Positions 1 to 9,714 of a stretch of DNA of 39,068 nucleotides are shown piece by piece. The notes under the pieces are model-generated. The model saw only the letters and a list, made by a program, of their open reading frames with translations. It was not told where the DNA came from and did not search any database. This stretch comes from Rikenella microfusus. GTDB lineage: Bacteria; Bacteroidota; Bacteroidia; Bacteroidales; VadinHA17. Position numbers and translations under genes: made by a program. The stretch is from positions 1 through 39,068 of the forward strand of contig DYKN01000025.1 of NCBI GenBank assembly GCA_020722575.1. The letters run 5' to 3'. The first letter of the stretch is position 1. Each line of letters opens with the position of its first letter.

Positions 1-1337
1 CCATGGCCGGTGCAGTCGGCTGAAATAATAACCTGCATGTTATCTTTTGAACTGACCCAGTAAAAATCTCCGCTTACTATTGCAAGAGGTTTGTAAAGAA
101 CAAAATGCTCCAGTTTATCGCTGAAAAGTTCAAGTGATGGAATTAAGGCAGCCTGTATTCTTTTCGCATACATTATACTGTCGGTAATATGTTTTTTCTG
201 GTAGGCTATTTGATCACGTTGAGCCTCGGCTATTTCTTTCTGCCTTTCAATTTCATCTTTCTGTGCCGAGATCAGGCGATTCTTTTCTTCAAGAACAATA
301 TTTGCTTCCTTCTTTATTTTATAAGCACGGAAAATATTATAAGCCAGTATCCCGACAAGCAGTAATGCAATAATGACAAAATAAATTACGAGTTTTTGTT
401 TTTCAAGTGTTTCAAGCTGAAGTTTAATCTTGCCCTCCTGTTCATTTATTTTTTCCAGTTGTTCATTGATAAGTGCCAGTTGTTTATCAATTTTTGCCTT
501 TTGAACAGCCAGTGTATCCTTTTGCGTCTGAACCTCTTCCTGTTGCTTCCTAATGGTCTGCCTCTGTGTGGTTATTTCCCCTTGCTGTCTTGATATCTGT
601 GTCATCTGCATATTCAAAACTCTTTGTTTTTCATTAAGTTCTTTTTCTTTATGCGCAATTTCTTTATCCAGACTGTCAAGGAGGTTTTTCTGCTTTAATA
701 TTTCGAGCCTTTGGTTTTCTATTGTTTCAAGCTGCTGTCGAATAGTTTCCTTCTGGATCTCAATTTCTTGAGCTGCCAGATTATATAAATTTTCCCAGTC
801 TTCCTTTGTTTTCACAGCCGTAAGCAGGAGGCTTTCAGGAACAGACATATTTTCTTTTTTAATGTATTCTTCATTGATATCAAATCGCGGCTTGCCCTGT
901 ACTACAATAAAATTTATCATTGATTCTCTGAATTCATAACCTTCGGTGATTAACATTGTTTGGGTTCCGGCAATTTTTTCTTTGATTTTCTTCAGGTCAA
1001 ATCCTGCGTCTTTGTGCAGATAAAGTACCTGGCAATGAGTAAGACTTTCAAGGTTTTTGAATCCTGCGATCCTCACGGGTTTATCCTGGATTCTTGTACG
1101 GGTTTTTACAAGTTTCATCATTTCGTCTATAAGCCCGTAATCACCGAGCAGAACACCTATTGTAAATGAAGAAGAATCTGCAAAACCGGGTCCGTAATCA
1201 ATATATCTCGCGAGGTCAAAAATATAAAGGGCCCTTGTAGGATTATCAAATCCTGCCTGAGAGTAAATATTTAAACAAATAAAAGCAAAAACAGAGGCAA
1301 GGAGCAATTTCCAGAGAGAATATTTCAATTTCGACAT
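1..1337 (-). CDS. SpoIIE-type PP2C phosphatase with YfiR-like sensor domain and coiled coil (3' truncated by window)
   Basis: Translating the minus strand from the ATG at 1337 gives an open frame of 445 codons that runs off the window. Residues 1-27 form a signal peptide. Residues about 30-170 resemble the YfiR/DUF4154 periplasmic domain. Residues about 185-315 are a Gln/Glu/Lys-rich coiled coil with hydrophobic residues in a heptad-like pattern. Residues 318-335 form one membrane helix, and a second short coiled coil follows. The start of a SpoIIE/PP2C phosphatase comes next, with the Bacteroidota hallmark ITDSIMYAKRIQAALIP (384-400), GDFYW (423-427) and the metal-binding ADCTGHG at the window edge. 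By family it should dephosphorylate a phosphoprotein in the cytoplasm in response to a periplasmic cue. The ligand is unknown. It is divergent from the response regulator at 1567, a possible partner. Domain order is seen; the YfiR assignment is from fold-level resemblance. Confidence 0.88.
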   Translation of the reverse strand, partial: MSKLKYSLWKLLLASVFAFICLNIYSQAGFDNPTRALYIFDLARYIDYGPGFADSSSFTIGVLLGDYGLIDEMMKLVKTRTRIQDKPVRIAGFKNLESLTHCQVLYLHKDAGFDLKKIKEKIAGTQTMLITEGYEFRESMINFIVVQGKPRFDINEEYIKKENMSVPESLLLTAVKTKEDWENLYNLAAQEIEIQKETIRQQLETIENQRLEILKQKNLLDSLDKEIAHKEKELNEKQRVLNMQMTQISRQQGEITTQRQTIRKQQEEVQTQKDTLAVQKAKIDKQLALINEQLEKINEQEGKIKLQLETLEKQKLVIYFVIIALLLVGILAYNIFRAYKIKKEANIVLEEKNRLISAQKDEIERQKEIAEAQRDQIAYQKKHITDSIMYAKRIQAALIPSLELFSDKLEHFVLYKPLAIVSGDFYWVSSKDNMQVIISADCTGH

Positions 1338-1566
1338 ACAAAATTATTTTAGTACGAAATTGTTAAAAATTATTCAGTTATGCAAATTTGTTCAGATTTG
1401 TTTAAAATAGTTACTTGAAGTTAAAGTATCTTTCGAAAATATGTTACAGAAATTTTTTTGGTTATTAAAATAAAATTGTTGAAAAATTGTTAATAAATGA
1501 TGATTTTAATAAAAACCGGGAAGAAATCTTATCGTAACTTTATTTTCCGAAATAGAAATAAAAATA

Positions 1567-1992
1567 ATGGATTTAAATTACGAGGGTATTGATTTAAAAG
1601 GTAAAAGAGTTATTATCATTGAGGATGACTTTCCGTCGGAAAAATATTACAGAACAATTCTGGAAAGCGCAGGAGCTTTGCTGACTGTTTTTGAAAACGG
1701 AAGTGAATTTGCAGAATATCTTAATAATGGAATTGGGGATGTGGATATTCTTCTGGTTGATTATCTGGTACCTTTGATAAATGGTATTGATTGTGTCAGA
1801 TTATTCAGAAGAGTAAACCGTACAACTCCGGTTCTAATGATAACTGCATATTATAGTGAACAGGTAAGGCATGAAGCACTTATTTCAGGCTGTAACGAAT
1901 ATGTACTAAAACCAGTCTATCCAGAAAAGCTATTTTGTTTGTTCGAAAAATATCTTAAACCGCAGCATAGTTACAATTTATCAAGAGGATAA
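1567..1992 (+). CDS. Single-domain response regulator (REC only)
   Basis: A 141-residue receiver domain with no output domain. The acidic cluster E19-D20-D21, phospho-acceptor D65 (LLVDYLVP), T93 and K115 (VLKPV) are all in the expected order, so it should be phosphorylatable. The strand after D65 is divergent (YLVPLINGID rather than the usual M-P-x-M-D-G). It probably relays phosphate or controls a partner by protein contact. The divergent SpoIIE-type phosphatase 229 bp upstream is a reasonable but unproven partner. A weak TAnnTTTG-like box, TAACTTTA, lies at 1535-1542 with no clear -33 element. The stop is only 10 nt from the stop of the convergent DUF2723 gene. Confidence 0.9.
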   Translation: MDLNYEGIDLKGKRVIIIEDDFPSEKYYRTILESAGALLTVFENGSEFAEYLNNGIGDVDILLVDYLVPLINGIDCVRLFRRVNRTTPVLMITAYYSEQVRHEALISGCNEYVLKPVYPEKLFCLFEKYLKPQHSYNLSRG

Positions 1993-2002
1993 GGCTTTTT
2001 TG

Positions 2003-5000
2003 TCAATTAATTTTTGTTTCAGGCTGCAGAAATCTTATATAACTGTTGAAATATCCATCGGTTTTTTCATTAAGTTCTCTGGCTAGCTCATCATGTTTAT
2101 TGGCTGAAGCAATTTTTGCCGTTCTGTTAACGAACTGGATTGCAGATTGTATTTCATAATCGGCTGAAGCCATTATGTTTGGTGATTGCTTCATATAATA
2201 ATCAAGTCGTGCAAAGAACCATGATGCCATATTACGTGATAGTTCAATTGCTTTTGTATCATTACCGGCAAGGAAGTAAGCTTCAATGATGTCGGGGAAA
2301 AACATATCATAAGGTACTTTTTCAACTGGGAATGTTTCCATGCAATAATCAAGCACTTTCAATGCCCTTTCCTTATCTCCTTTTTCAGCAAGTGTTTTAG
2401 CCAGCCGGGCATAATTAAGGCGGGCTTTTATTACCATAAGAGTCCGTTTATGATTATAGTCAAGATATATCCCTTTTTCTTTTGCTCCTCCCCAAACAAA
2501 CTTGTTCATCATATTTTCATAAAGGATTTCAGGATCGATTCTACCATAATCGAGCCAGCTATTGTTATGTGATTTTATTGGAACAAGGCGATAGGCAATT
2601 CCTTCAAGCTGGAAATATTCTTCAAGCCCCATTGCATCATTATGATATCCGGTAACAAAATATATTGGCCTTTTCCAGTTATTATTTGCCAGAATATCAA
2701 GTATGATCAATTGACTTTTCATTATTGAGTTGCCTTTGAGGGTAATGTCAATATATGGCACAATTTTGTCAGCATCTTCCTTTTTTACTGTTCCCGATGC
2801 AATAACTGCTTCTGCATCAACAGGTATTCTGATTATTCGAGATGGTATAATATCTAATTTTTCAGTTGCAGATACTCTTACTTTTGTTGCTTCGTTGTCA
2901 CTCATCACCCAATCAATTACTGTTTTTACATTGATGGGTTCTTTTGTTTTTTCGATAATAAAGATCTGGTTATTAACTCCGTCATAATATTTTGATGGAG
3001 GGAGTGAAATTGGCAGAGGGTCAGATTCATATGTTTTATATTTCATCTGGTCGATGTACCAGTCGGTATTAAGTAGCATCAGGTTACAGACTCTTACATC
3101 TGTTCTAGCGCCTTCCACTTCCTGGGCGTACCAGAGGGGGAATGTATCGTTATCGCCGTTTGTAAAGAGAATGGCGTTTGGAGCGCATGAGTTAAGGTAA
3201 TTGAGTGCTACATCTCTTCCGAGATAACGGCCTGAACGATTGTGATCATCCCAATTTTGAGTTCCCATTATCAATGGAACAGCTGCAAGAGATACGAGGC
3301 CTGAAACAGCAGCAGATATTCTTTCATCCATTATTTTTAGTAACCATTCAAAAAATGAAAGAACGCCTAACCCAATCCAGACTGCAAAGAAATAAAATGA
3401 TCCTGCATATGCATAATCTCTTTCCCTGGGTTGGTTGGGATATTGATTAAGATAAATAACAATAGCTATTCCGGTAAAAATAAACAGGAGCATAATAATC
3501 CACCAGTCCATTTTGTCCTTTTTGAAATGGTAGAGCAAACCTACCAATCCGAGAATAAATGGTAACAGATAGTACACATTTCGTGATGGGTCGTTTTTCA
3601 TTTCCGGGGGCATATTTTTAATGCTGCCTATACGAGGTTCATCAAGAAAGTTGATCCCCGTTATCCAGTTTCCGTTGGCCACTCCTCCGTAACTCTGTGT
3701 ATCATTCTGCCTTCCGGAGAAATTCCACATGAAATATCTGAAATACATGAAATCGAGTTGATAAGAGAACATGAAGCGCAGGTTTTCTATAAACCTGGGC
3801 TTTCGCACAATTTTCTTTTCTCCGTCAGGGCCTGTTACCTGAATAGGAATACCTTTCATTCGTGACCATTCCTCATACACTTGCTGATGATCGGTCTGAT
3901 CACTCCACATTCTCGGGAATATTGTTATGAAACGTTTATCATATTCCCTTACAAGTTCACGGCTTGTAATTTTATATTTTCCATCAACAGCACTATATCG
4001 TGGTTTGCCATCTTTGTAATCTATAATAGGAGCATTGAAATAGGGTCCACTGAAAAGTGGTCTTGAACCGTATTGTTCGCGGTTAAGATAATATAATAAA
4101 TTAAAAGGATTTTCGGGATTATTTTCATCAAGCGGCGGGTTGGCTGAGGATCTGATAACAATAATTGCCGTTGAAGAGTATCCTATAAGTATAACTGCAA
4201 TTGTTGTAAGGATTCCGTTCAGAAGTTTTAGGTTTTTATTTGCTGTATACCATAAGAAATAAACAATTCCGCCAAGAACAAGCAGGTTTAAAATAAATGA
4301 ACCTGAAATTATCCAGATACCTGAAAGGATAATTGCTGCCACTGAAAGGATTGTTCTGGATTTTTGTTCTGATCCGACAAGTGTTGCTTTTATTGCAAGA
4401 ATAAAAAATATTGTGGTTAGAATAGCGAGAGTAATCATTCCGCTGTTAATCGGAAGTCCAAGTGTATTAACAAAAAACAGGTCAAATTTTGTGGCAAGGG
4501 TTACTATACCAGGGATTAATCCATAAAGCAGGAATGCAAGTATCAGAAATGAGAAAAGGGTTGAAATAATAAAACCCTTCCATGTAAAAGGATGTTTTTT
4601 AAAGTAATAAACAAGTACTATTGCCGGGATTGTTAAAAGATTCAGCAGATGAACACCTATTGAAAGACCCATTAGAAAAGCTATCAGAATGATCCATCTT
4701 TCAGAATATTTTTCTTCAGAACAGTTCTCCCATTTAAGAATTGCCCAGAAAACAATTGCAGTAAAAAATGAAGAAAGTGCATAAACTTCTCCTTCCACTG
4801 CTGAAAACCAGAATGAATCTGAAAAGGTATATGCAAGTGCACCAACAATTCCTGCTGACATTATTGCCATTATTCTTCCCGTTGTATATCCGGTTTCCTT
4901 ACTGATCAGAATTTTTCTTGCGAGATGTGTAATTGTCCAGAAAAGAAAAAGAATGGTAAAAGCACTGGCAATTGCCGACATTGAATTGACCATTAAAGCA

Positions 5001-5224
5001 ACTCTGGAAGTATCACCTCCAGCAAATAAAGTAAAAAACCTGGCGATTACCATAAAGACCGGATTGCCTGGAGGATGACCCACTTCAAGTTTGAACGCTG
5101 AAGCAATAAACTCCCCGCAATCCCATAAACTTGCAGTTGGTTCAGTGGTTATCAGGTATGTTAAAGAAGCAATTAAAAAAACTGCCCAGCCAGTAATATT
5201 GTTAATCAGACGATATTTCGTCAT
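2003..5224 (-). CDS. DUF2723 / TMEM260-like multi-pass membrane protein (putative GT-C glycosyltransferase)
   Basis: A 1,073-residue protein from the ATG at 5224. An in-frame TTG at 5233 adds only three residues and is less likely. The N-terminal 600 residues hold about 12-14 membrane helices. The first loop carries LWDCGEFIASA (33-43, with D35 and E38) followed by GHPPGNP, the hallmark of DUF2723. The rest is a soluble, presumably periplasmic domain with a GNDTFPLWYAQEVEG stretch and a helical TPR-like C-terminus. Human TMEM260, in the same family, is a protein O-mannosyltransferase, and the acidic pair in the first loop fits GT-C catalysis with a lipid-linked sugar donor. Protein O-glycosylation in the periplasm is therefore the best inferred role; substrates are unknown. 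It is divergent from the secreted peptidase-like gene at 5398. Confidence 0.9.
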   Translation of the reverse strand: MTKYRLINNITGWAVFLIASLTYLITTEPTASLWDCGEFIASAFKLEVGHPPGNPVFMVIARFFTLFAGGDTSRVALMVNSMSAIASAFTILFLFWTITHLARKILISKETGYTTGRIMAIMSAGIVGALAYTFSDSFWFSAVEGEVYALSSFFTAIVFWAILKWENCSEEKYSERWIILIAFLMGLSIGVHLLNLLTIPAIVLVYYFKKHPFTWKGFIISTLFSFLILAFLLYGLIPGIVTLATKFDLFFVNTLGLPINSGMITLAILTTIFFILAIKATLVGSEQKSRTILSVAAIILSGIWIISGSFILNLLVLGGIVYFLWYTANKNLKLLNGILTTIAVILIGYSSTAIIVIRSSANPPLDENNPENPFNLLYYLNREQYGSRPLFSGPYFNAPIIDYKDGKPRYSAVDGKYKITSRELVREYDKRFITIFPRMWSDQTDHQQVYEEWSRMKGIPIQVTGPDGEKKIVRKPRFIENLRFMFSYQLDFMYFRYFMWNFSGRQNDTQSYGGVANGNWITGINFLDEPRIGSIKNMPPEMKNDPSRNVYYLLPFILGLVGLLYHFKKDKMDWWIIMLLFIFTGIAIVIYLNQYPNQPRERDYAYAGSFYFFAVWIGLGVLSFFEWLLKIMDERISAAVSGLVSLAAVPLIMGTQNWDDHNRSGRYLGRDVALNYLNSCAPNAILFTNGDNDTFPLWYAQEVEGARTDVRVCNLMLLNTDWYIDQMKYKTYESDPLPISLPPSKYYDGVNNQIFIIEKTKEPINVKTVIDWVMSDNEATKVRVSATEKLDIIPSRIIRIPVDAEAVIASGTVKKEDADKIVPYIDITLKGNSIMKSQLIILDILANNNWKRPIYFVTGYHNDAMGLEEYFQLEGIAYRLVPIKSHNNSWLDYGRIDPEILYENMMNKFVWGGAKEKGIYLDYNHKRTLMVIKARLNYARLAKTLAEKGDKERALKVLDYCMETFPVEKVPYDMFFPDIIEAYFLAGNDTKAIELSRNMASWFFARLDYYMKQSPNIMASADYEIQSAIQFVNRTAKIASANKHDELARELNEKTDGYFNSYIRFLQPETKIN

Positions 5225-5371
5225 GTCTGTCAATTTTGAAAATGTTATATTTTCCGCTGACGAAAATACTTATTTTTTTTCGATATGGTCAAATTATTTC
5301 TTGAATGCTTACAGAATAATGTCGGAAATATTCGTATAAAATAATACCTGAGAAAAGGACTTAAATTTTTC

Positions 5372-5379
5372 TATTTTTG
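5372..5379 (+). promoter_or_regulatory. Candidate -7 promoter box for the peptidase-like gene
   Basis: TATTTTTG matches the Bacteroidota -7 consensus TAnnTTTG exactly and lies 18 nt before the ATG at 5398, implying a very short leader. No clear TTTG -33 element is seen 19-21 bp upstream. In this AT-rich background chance matches occur. Confidence 0.35.
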
Positions 5380-5397
5380 GAAAAACATATAATAATA

Positions 5398-8280
5398 ATG
5401 AAGTATAAAGAATTTGTTATTAGTACAATATTATTAATGAGTTTCTCCATTCTGACAGCCCAATTTTACGATACTGGAACAGATCCTGCATCGATAAAGT
5501 GGCTTCAGATAAAAACCGGGAGATTCAGGGTGATTTATCCTGAGAGTTATGGAGATGAAGGTATTAAATTTGCGAGGTCACTCGAGGATTCATATAAGAA
5601 ACTTTCGGTCTATTTTCCGGGAATTAATTTCCGGCTACCGGTTATTATACACAATTATACTGTTAGTCCCAACGGATATGTTGCATGGGCCCCCAGCAGA
5701 ATGGAGATTTATCCTACTCCAGAACAGAATGCAATTCCACTGGATAATATTGAACAACTTACTCTTCATGAGATGACCCATGTGATGCAAATGAGGTCAC
5801 TTTACAAGGGAGTATCAAGGTTCTTTTCACTTCCTTTCGGGGAACAATATTACGGAGGGCTTGCTGCGTATCTGCCTATGTGGATGCTTGAGGGTGATGC
5901 CGTCCTGATGGAGACAATTCTTTCCGGATCAGGGCGCGGGCGAACGCCATCGTTCAATAAAGAATTGAAAGCCCTGACAATTGAAAAGGGCTCTATTTAC
6001 AGTTATGATAAAATGCTACTGGGTTCTTTTAAAGTTTATACTCCTGATGAGTACAAATATGGATACAGTTTAGCTGAATGGGCAAATGCAAATTTTGGTC
6101 ATAATTTGTTTGGAAATGTTCTGGAATATACTGCGAAAAGTCCTCTGTCAGTTTCACCTGTTAATTGGAGTCTTCTTAAGGATGCTTCTCTTACAAAAAA
6201 AAGATTGTACAATGAGGCATTCAGGCAATACGAAATGAAATGGAGGGAAGAGGATAGGAATAATGAATATTTTGAGTTTATTACTCTTGGCAAATCGAGA
6301 AAAGGTGAATACATTAATTATCATTCACCAGTCTTTGCAGGGGAGGATTCAGTGGTATCGTTCAAAACTTCCATGTATAATCCTCCGGAACTTGTGATGA
6401 TTGATATTCGTCGTGGAATTGAAAAGAAGCTATACATTCCTGGCAGTGTCTATCCTTATTTTCTTTCAGGTGCTCCAGGTCTTGTAGTATGGGTTGAAAC
6501 CCGGCCGGATCCTCGATGGGAAAACCGACAGTTTTCAATTGTTAGAGTGCTCAATTTAAGGGATGGATCAATTAAACAGTTAAGCCATAAAACAAGGTAT
6601 GTAGCAGCTGGAATATCTCCCGATGGAAAGTTTGTAGCCGCCGTGGAAAATTCTCTTTCAAATAGCAATAATATTGTTATTCTCGATATATTCAATGGCG
6701 AAATCCTTGAAACCATAAATGTCCCGGATGGGATTTATCCACAGAGACCACAATGGGATGATTCAGGAAAAAAGATTTCATTCATTTCGCTTTCTTCCGA
6801 AGGAGAAGGAATTATTGTTCTTAATCTTCTGACAAAGGAATGGTTGACAATAAAAAGACCATCGAGAGAAGATATTCAGGCAACCTATCTGCTAAATGAT
6901 ACGATTTTTTATATTTCTTCAGCATCGGGAACTGATAATATCTGGTATATGACTCCGGAAGGACATGAAAGAAGAATAACTGGTTCTCGTTTTGGAGTTT
7001 ATGATCTTTGTATTTCAGGAGACAACGTACTTTTTACCGGGTACACATCGGAAGGAAGTAAAATAAATATTGTCAGGATGGACGAATTGATTGGAAAAAC
7101 ATTTGATGATATAGTGGTAGATTTCTCAGATATCAGTGACAGAACAGAATCAAACAGACAGGTGCCGACAGATTCTGATAAGGTAAAATATATTCCTGAA
7201 CCTTACAGAAAAGTATTAAATCCTTTGAGGATACACAGCTGGATGCCTTTCTATGCAGATATTGAAGAACTTAAAGCTGATCCTTCCGCTGTAAGGCCTG
7301 GCTTGACACTCTTATCGCAAAATTTGCTTTCAACTGTAATTGCCACTGCCGGATATGAATATTATAACAGGGAACACCTGTTTCATACGACATTTACACT
7401 CAAAGGATGCCTCCCTGTTTTTGAAACTTCGGTGGATTATGGTGGGCAACCGGATATAATAAAATTTAACAGCGAGGTGAAAAATCCGTCAGAGATAAAA
7501 CATGCTCGTAGATTCAGCAATTCAGTTGCTTTGCCACTTACTCTGAACAGAGGAAATTTTACTACTTATATCTGGGCTTCTTTTTCATTAAAATATTATA
7601 ACAGATATGTTTATCTCAGTGAGAGGAACACTTATGATTATGGGCAGTTTGAGTTAACAGGAAGATTTTTTGTCTCAAATTATTCGAGGTCGGGTATGCG
7701 CGATATTTATCCACGCTGGGCACAGGTACTGGATTATATGTATACCGGGTTTCCCTATGATAAATTAATTTACGGCCCGATGACAACATTACGTGCAGCT
7801 ATATATTTACCGGGTATCATTCGAAATCACGGTTTGAGGCTAAGGTATGAAACAGATTATCAGAAATCGGTTAAGCTTTTGCTGTATAACAGGGCTCAAT
7901 TGCCTCGTGGTTATGAAAATATTGTCTCTGAGAATCTGGAATTATTTTCAGCGGATTATGTTTTGCCCCTTCTTTATCCCGACCTGAATATTCCCGGATT
8001 AATATACATAAAGAGGTTAAGGTCGGGTATATTTTATGATTATGCAAAAGCCACCGATAATACTTACATAATACCAAATAATAATAGATTTGTAAGTGGA
8101 ACGGAAATATTAAAATCTTTTGGTACAGAAGTAATTGCGGATTTTCATCTATTTCGGGTACCATTTATGATTTCGGGAGGAATTCAGGCTTCATGGAAGG
8201 ACCTGCAGGAACCGCCTCTACTAAAGCTTATTTTTTCATTAGATATTTACGGAATGATAATTGGTGGATATAAGCTTTAA
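5398..8280 (+). CDS. Secreted HExxH metallopeptidase-like protein with TolB-type propeller and C-terminal beta-rich domain
   Basis: The ATG at 5398 gives a 960-residue protein with a clear signal peptide (1-22, ending in LTAQ). A TTG at 5377 would bury that signal and is rejected. Residues about 25-270 form a gluzincin-like domain with HEMTH (124-128) and a downstream glutamate in WMLEGDA (about E165) as likely third zinc ligand. Residues about 280-600 contain TolB/WD40-like propeller blades (for example the ISPDGKFVAAV stretch). The last 330 residues are aromatic and beta-rich, ending in alternating strands like a surface-antigen barrel. Such large proteins are common in Bacteroidota but have no settled function. 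Export to the periplasm or outer membrane is supported; proteolysis is inferred from the intact motif. Confidence 0.85.
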   Translation: MKYKEFVISTILLMSFSILTAQFYDTGTDPASIKWLQIKTGRFRVIYPESYGDEGIKFARSLEDSYKKLSVYFPGINFRLPVIIHNYTVSPNGYVAWAPSRMEIYPTPEQNAIPLDNIEQLTLHEMTHVMQMRSLYKGVSRFFSLPFGEQYYGGLAAYLPMWMLEGDAVLMETILSGSGRGRTPSFNKELKALTIEKGSIYSYDKMLLGSFKVYTPDEYKYGYSLAEWANANFGHNLFGNVLEYTAKSPLSVSPVNWSLLKDASLTKKRLYNEAFRQYEMKWREEDRNNEYFEFITLGKSRKGEYINYHSPVFAGEDSVVSFKTSMYNPPELVMIDIRRGIEKKLYIPGSVYPYFLSGAPGLVVWVETRPDPRWENRQFSIVRVLNLRDGSIKQLSHKTRYVAAGISPDGKFVAAVENSLSNSNNIVILDIFNGEILETINVPDGIYPQRPQWDDSGKKISFISLSSEGEGIIVLNLLTKEWLTIKRPSREDIQATYLLNDTIFYISSASGTDNIWYMTPEGHERRITGSRFGVYDLCISGDNVLFTGYTSEGSKINIVRMDELIGKTFDDIVVDFSDISDRTESNRQVPTDSDKVKYIPEPYRKVLNPLRIHSWMPFYADIEELKADPSAVRPGLTLLSQNLLSTVIATAGYEYYNREHLFHTTFTLKGCLPVFETSVDYGGQPDIIKFNSEVKNPSEIKHARRFSNSVALPLTLNRGNFTTYIWASFSLKYYNRYVYLSERNTYDYGQFELTGRFFVSNYSRSGMRDIYPRWAQVLDYMYTGFPYDKLIYGPMTTLRAAIYLPGIIRNHGLRLRYETDYQKSVKLLLYNRAQLPRGYENIVSENLELFSADYVLPLLYPDLNIPGLIYIKRLRSGIFYDYAKATDNTYIIPNNNRFVSGTEILKSFGTEVIADFHLFRVPFMISGGIQASWKDLQEPPLLKLIFSLDIYGMIIGGYKL

Positions 8281-8288
8281 AATGCAAT

Positions 8289-9707
8289 TCAATAATTCAT
8301 TGATCTAGCAGTCGATTTTATAAATTCCCAGGATTTTTTAACATGATTCATTGTCACGTTGGTCTGGGCAGTTACCATTCTCAGAATATATTTTCCGTTA
8401 ACAGTTGTATGAGTAAGATAAAGTTTCCCGGAGTCGTTAATGTAGTGATTCAGTTTTTCATTGAGGATATTTAATCTGTCATCGTCAGCATCTGGTGTTT
8501 TAAAGCGGAAGCAAACTGTATTTAGGGTTACCGGCGCCATAAGTTCAAAATCGGGTTCAAGTGAAATCAGGTTTGCAAGCTCTCTGGCAATTGAGATGTG
8601 ATTTCTGATCATATTCTGTAAACCTTTCACTCCGTATAATCTGATTACGCACCAAAGTTTCAGTGCTCTGAAACGCCTCCCGAGGGGAACTCCCCAGTCT
8701 CTGTAATCGTTGACTTTACCCCTTGTTCTTGTTTTAAGGTATTCAGGCAATATTTCAAATGTTCGGATTAATGTATTTGCGTCTTTGATGAAAAATGCAC
8801 TGCAATCAAAATTTGTAAACATCCATTTATGGGGGTTAAAAACAAAGCTGTTTATAAATTCGCTGCCGTTTATCATCCATCTGAATTCGGGAAGGATTAG
8901 TGCGGTGCCAGCCAGAGCTGCATCTACATGCAGCCAGATATTTTCGCGGGAACATATTTCTCCTATTTCTCTAATGGGATCAATTGCAGTTACGCCTGTT
9001 GTGCCAAGTGTTGCCACCACACAACAGGGTATAAAGCCATTTTTTTTGTCTTCTTCAATGGCTATCAGAAGTTTTTCAGGATCAAGCGAATAATCTGGGC
9101 GGGTTTCTATTTTTACCAGATTACGAATCCCGATTCCGGCGATTTTAACAGCTTTGTCAACTGATGAATGTGCTTGTTGGGAACAGTAAACTCTGAGTTT
9201 ATTTAAGTTGTAAAGTCCGTTTTCATTGGTTGCAAATGCGGTTATTTTTTCTCTTGCAGCAATAATTGCAGCGAGGGTTGATGTTGAAGCAGTATCCTGA
9301 ATTACTCCTTCAAAATATTCAGGAAGTCCTATCATATCCCGCAGCCAGTTCATCATTTTTTCTTCAAGTTCTGTGGCGGCCGGGGAAGTTTCCCAGATCA
9401 TGCACTGGACGCCAAGTGCAGCAGTCAGCATTTCTGCAAGTATTGATGGCGGGCTTGTATTAGCCGGGAAATAAGCATAAAAATTCGGGCTTTGCCAGTG
9501 AGTAATGCCGGGAAGAATAATCCGGTTGAAATCCTCAAAAAAAGCTTCGAAAGTTTCAGGTTCGGATGGTGGATGATCTGGTAAACGATTGAATATTTCG
9601 CCGGGGCTGACGGATGACTTTACCGGATAGCTCTCAACATTTTCCATATATCTGGCCATCCACTCCACCAGTTCATGGGCAAATTTACTGAATTCACCGG
9701 CGGTCAT
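8289..9707 (-). CDS. Group II pyridoxal-phosphate amino acid decarboxylase (aromatic-L-amino-acid decarboxylase type)
   Basis: A full-length 472-residue type I-fold PLP enzyme. NPHKW places the Schiff-base lysine at K294, D262 (HVDAA) contacts the pyridine nitrogen, and H180 (QAHSS) stacks on the ring. The mobile-loop tyrosine of animal aromatic amino acid decarboxylases (Y332 in that numbering) aligns with Y323 (LPEYLK), so true decarboxylation rather than aldehyde synthesis is expected. The stretch WGVPLGRRFRALKLW is highly typical. The likely substrate is an aromatic amino acid, giving the amine and CO2; the exact substrate cannot be read off. The ATG at 9707 lies 7 nt after the atpC stop, so it is probably cotranscribed with atpDC. 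It converges with the peptidase-like gene, with 8 nt between stops. Confidence 0.92.
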   Translation of the reverse strand: MTAGEFSKFAHELVEWMARYMENVESYPVKSSVSPGEIFNRLPDHPPSEPETFEAFFEDFNRIILPGITHWQSPNFYAYFPANTSPPSILAEMLTAALGVQCMIWETSPAATELEEKMMNWLRDMIGLPEYFEGVIQDTASTSTLAAIIAAREKITAFATNENGLYNLNKLRVYCSQQAHSSVDKAVKIAGIGIRNLVKIETRPDYSLDPEKLLIAIEEDKKNGFIPCCVVATLGTTGVTAIDPIREIGEICSRENIWLHVDAALAGTALILPEFRWMINGSEFINSFVFNPHKWMFTNFDCSAFFIKDANTLIRTFEILPEYLKTRTRGKVNDYRDWGVPLGRRFRALKLWCVIRLYGVKGLQNMIRNHISIARELANLISLEPDFELMAPVTLNTVCFRFKTPDADDDRLNILNEKLNHYINDSGKLYLTHTTVNGKYILRMVTAQTNVTMNHVKKSWEFIKSTARSMNY

Positions 9708-9714
9708 AGGGAGC

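Noticed and set aside
1339..1346. TAATTTTG on the minus strand as promoter of the SpoIIE-type gene
   Set aside because: It lies only 1 nt before the ATG, which would put the transcription start inside the coding sequence.
5225..5233. DUF2723 frame starting at TTG 5233
   Set aside because: Only three extra residues; an ATG follows immediately.
5377..5397. Longer peptidase-like frame starting at TTG 5377
   Set aside because: It adds seven residues in front of a good signal peptide, and the TTG forms part of a -7-like box. The ATG at 5398 is better.
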